64,000 nucleotides of DNA, from positions 1-64,000 of the forward strand of contig VCMS01000001.1 in NCBI GenBank assembly GCA_022539475.1, written 5' to 3'. The stretch's first letter is position 1, and the number at the start of each line of letters is the position of its first letter. Shown piece by piece: positions 63,022-64,000 of the stretch. The notes below the pieces were generated by a model, which worked only from the letters and a program-made list of their open reading frames with translations, did no database searches and was not told the DNA's origin. The stretch is from Gracilaria domingensis. Its lineage: Eukaryota; Rhodophyta; Florideophyceae; Gracilariales; Gracilariaceae. The position numbers and the translations under genes were made by a program.

Positions 63022-64000
63022 GTGAAAACGGCACTGCTAACTTATCCTGTTGTACTGCCTGTTTGAGTGATTCGTTTTGTGTACTATGGCCGGTCAGTCA
63101 ACATCTCATCTTCTCTTCTAGTTTCCATAGGAACTGAACTAATTTGTCGCTTATAGAAGTGATCACTTTGGACGTTCTTGTCGTTTTTGTAAATACGTCT
63201 GTACTGCAACATGCACCAGCGAGGTGTGTTCTAGCTAGTGAAGCGATTTAGCACACAGCCGACGTTCGCCACCCATCTTCGTTCTTGCTCCACATCGTGA
63301 TTACTCCATCCTATTCTGAGATGCTCTCTACTCTGTCCCCACTCAGCGAATTTGTTCTTGCCTTCTTCAATGCATCCGAAATCTGACCGTTCTTTGAGCG
63401 TATTATCAAAACCTTGCGACAAACTTGTGGTTGCTTCGCGTGGGAGTGATGAGCAAAAGACCATTTTTGGTTTTGTTTGCATCAACTGGACAACATTGGC
63501 TGAACAGTAAAGCGCGTGTTGGTTCATCAGAGAGTAGCTTGACGTCGATGGCGAAGACAGCCAAATTCCAGGTCATGCGCTATCGTGCACGGGAGCCCTT
63601 ACGAAAGACAACGATGGTCTGATCAAGACATGGTGATGAGATCAAATAGCAGTCCCGTCATCAGGGACGAGTTTCTTCGATACAGGACACGAACTTAAGC
63701 TTTCTATGGTTGCTGCTTTTTTAAACCCGCCTTTTTTGCCTTTTCGCAATTTTCTCGACGTGCACGTTTACCTTGTTGCTGCCCTGGCAAGGTTTTGCAA
63801 ATGGTGTTTGCACTTGTCACGTTTGGCCGCAGCTTCCAACACCGGGGCCGAGAAGTGCGTCGAAAGTTTTGATGCTCGATACTCGGAGTTGGAAAGCGTG
63901 TTCTGAGGGCCTTGCAAACGAGCAGCCTAAGGTGCAAATTGTATGAGCTTTAAGACCAAACATCAACTCATTTCGTACTTAAGGAGTTCCAGTTCCCTGG
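63022..64000. other. Right-edge intergenic region, nothing supported
   Basis: About 1 kb with only short ORFs of random composition. A gene may start beyond the window. Confidence 0.4.

Overview
The window looks like nuclear DNA of a photosynthetic eukaryote with compact, mostly intron-poor genes. Long uninterrupted ORFs (one of about 2,800 codons), tail-to-tail gene pairs with gaps of about 45-200 bp, eukaryotic signal peptides, plastid-type N-termini (DUF1499-like protein, small Ser/Pro-rich protein at 59 kb), a SLAC1-type anion channel and LTR retrotransposons fit a unicellular alga. A red alga is my best guess, but this is inference; no marker gene fixes the lineage.

Layout. 1-6.9 kb: charged ORFs in overlapping frames, a 2-oxoglutarate/iron dioxygenase-like gene, a convergent pair of HAD-phosphatase paralogues (one lacking the catalytic Asp), a ketopantoate-reductase-like gene and a 3' fragment of ribulose-phosphate 3-epimerase. 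6.9-8.4 kb: decayed tandem repeats and a purine-rich coiled-coil ORF. 8.9-28.96 kb: a mobile-element zone. It holds a Ty3/Gypsy pol ORF, a minus-strand ORF with a papain/C39-like Cys-His-Asp arrangement, and inside that ORF an LTR element (A, minus strand, 12900-28632), which itself contains a second LTR element (B, plus strand, 17736-25733). Both insertions carry 5-bp target duplications (CGTCG and CTTAC), the same primer-binding site, near-identical polypurine tracts and almost identical LTR pairs, so both are young. Neither shows a complete reverse transcriptase or integrase.

28.96-44 kb: sparse host DNA. It has a strong hairpin cluster at 29.4-29.6 kb, a small membrane protein, the DUF1499-like plastid protein, a SLAC1/TehA-family channel, a small secreted glycoprotein candidate and a secreted cysteine-rich GCC2/GCC3 protein. 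A perfect 26-bp hairpin separates the last two. 44-64 kb: gene-dense. It holds a U1/matrin-type zinc-finger protein, an FAD aromatic-ring hydroxylase, a ~2,794-residue protein ending in a CHAT/separase-like fold, a coiled-coil protein, a small membrane protein, a plastid-type protein and a membrane-anchored HExxH metalloprotease with a Cys/Ser/Lys-rich tail.

Most unusual signal: elements A and B are studded with short hairpins of the form CCNN-(3-5 nt)-NNGG, in LTRs, coding parts and especially in the long tails (13.75-15.9 kb and 21.6-24.9 kb). Stem sequences differ from hairpin to hairpin while the architecture stays the same. I saw no such density in neighbouring host genes or in the Gypsy pol ORF.
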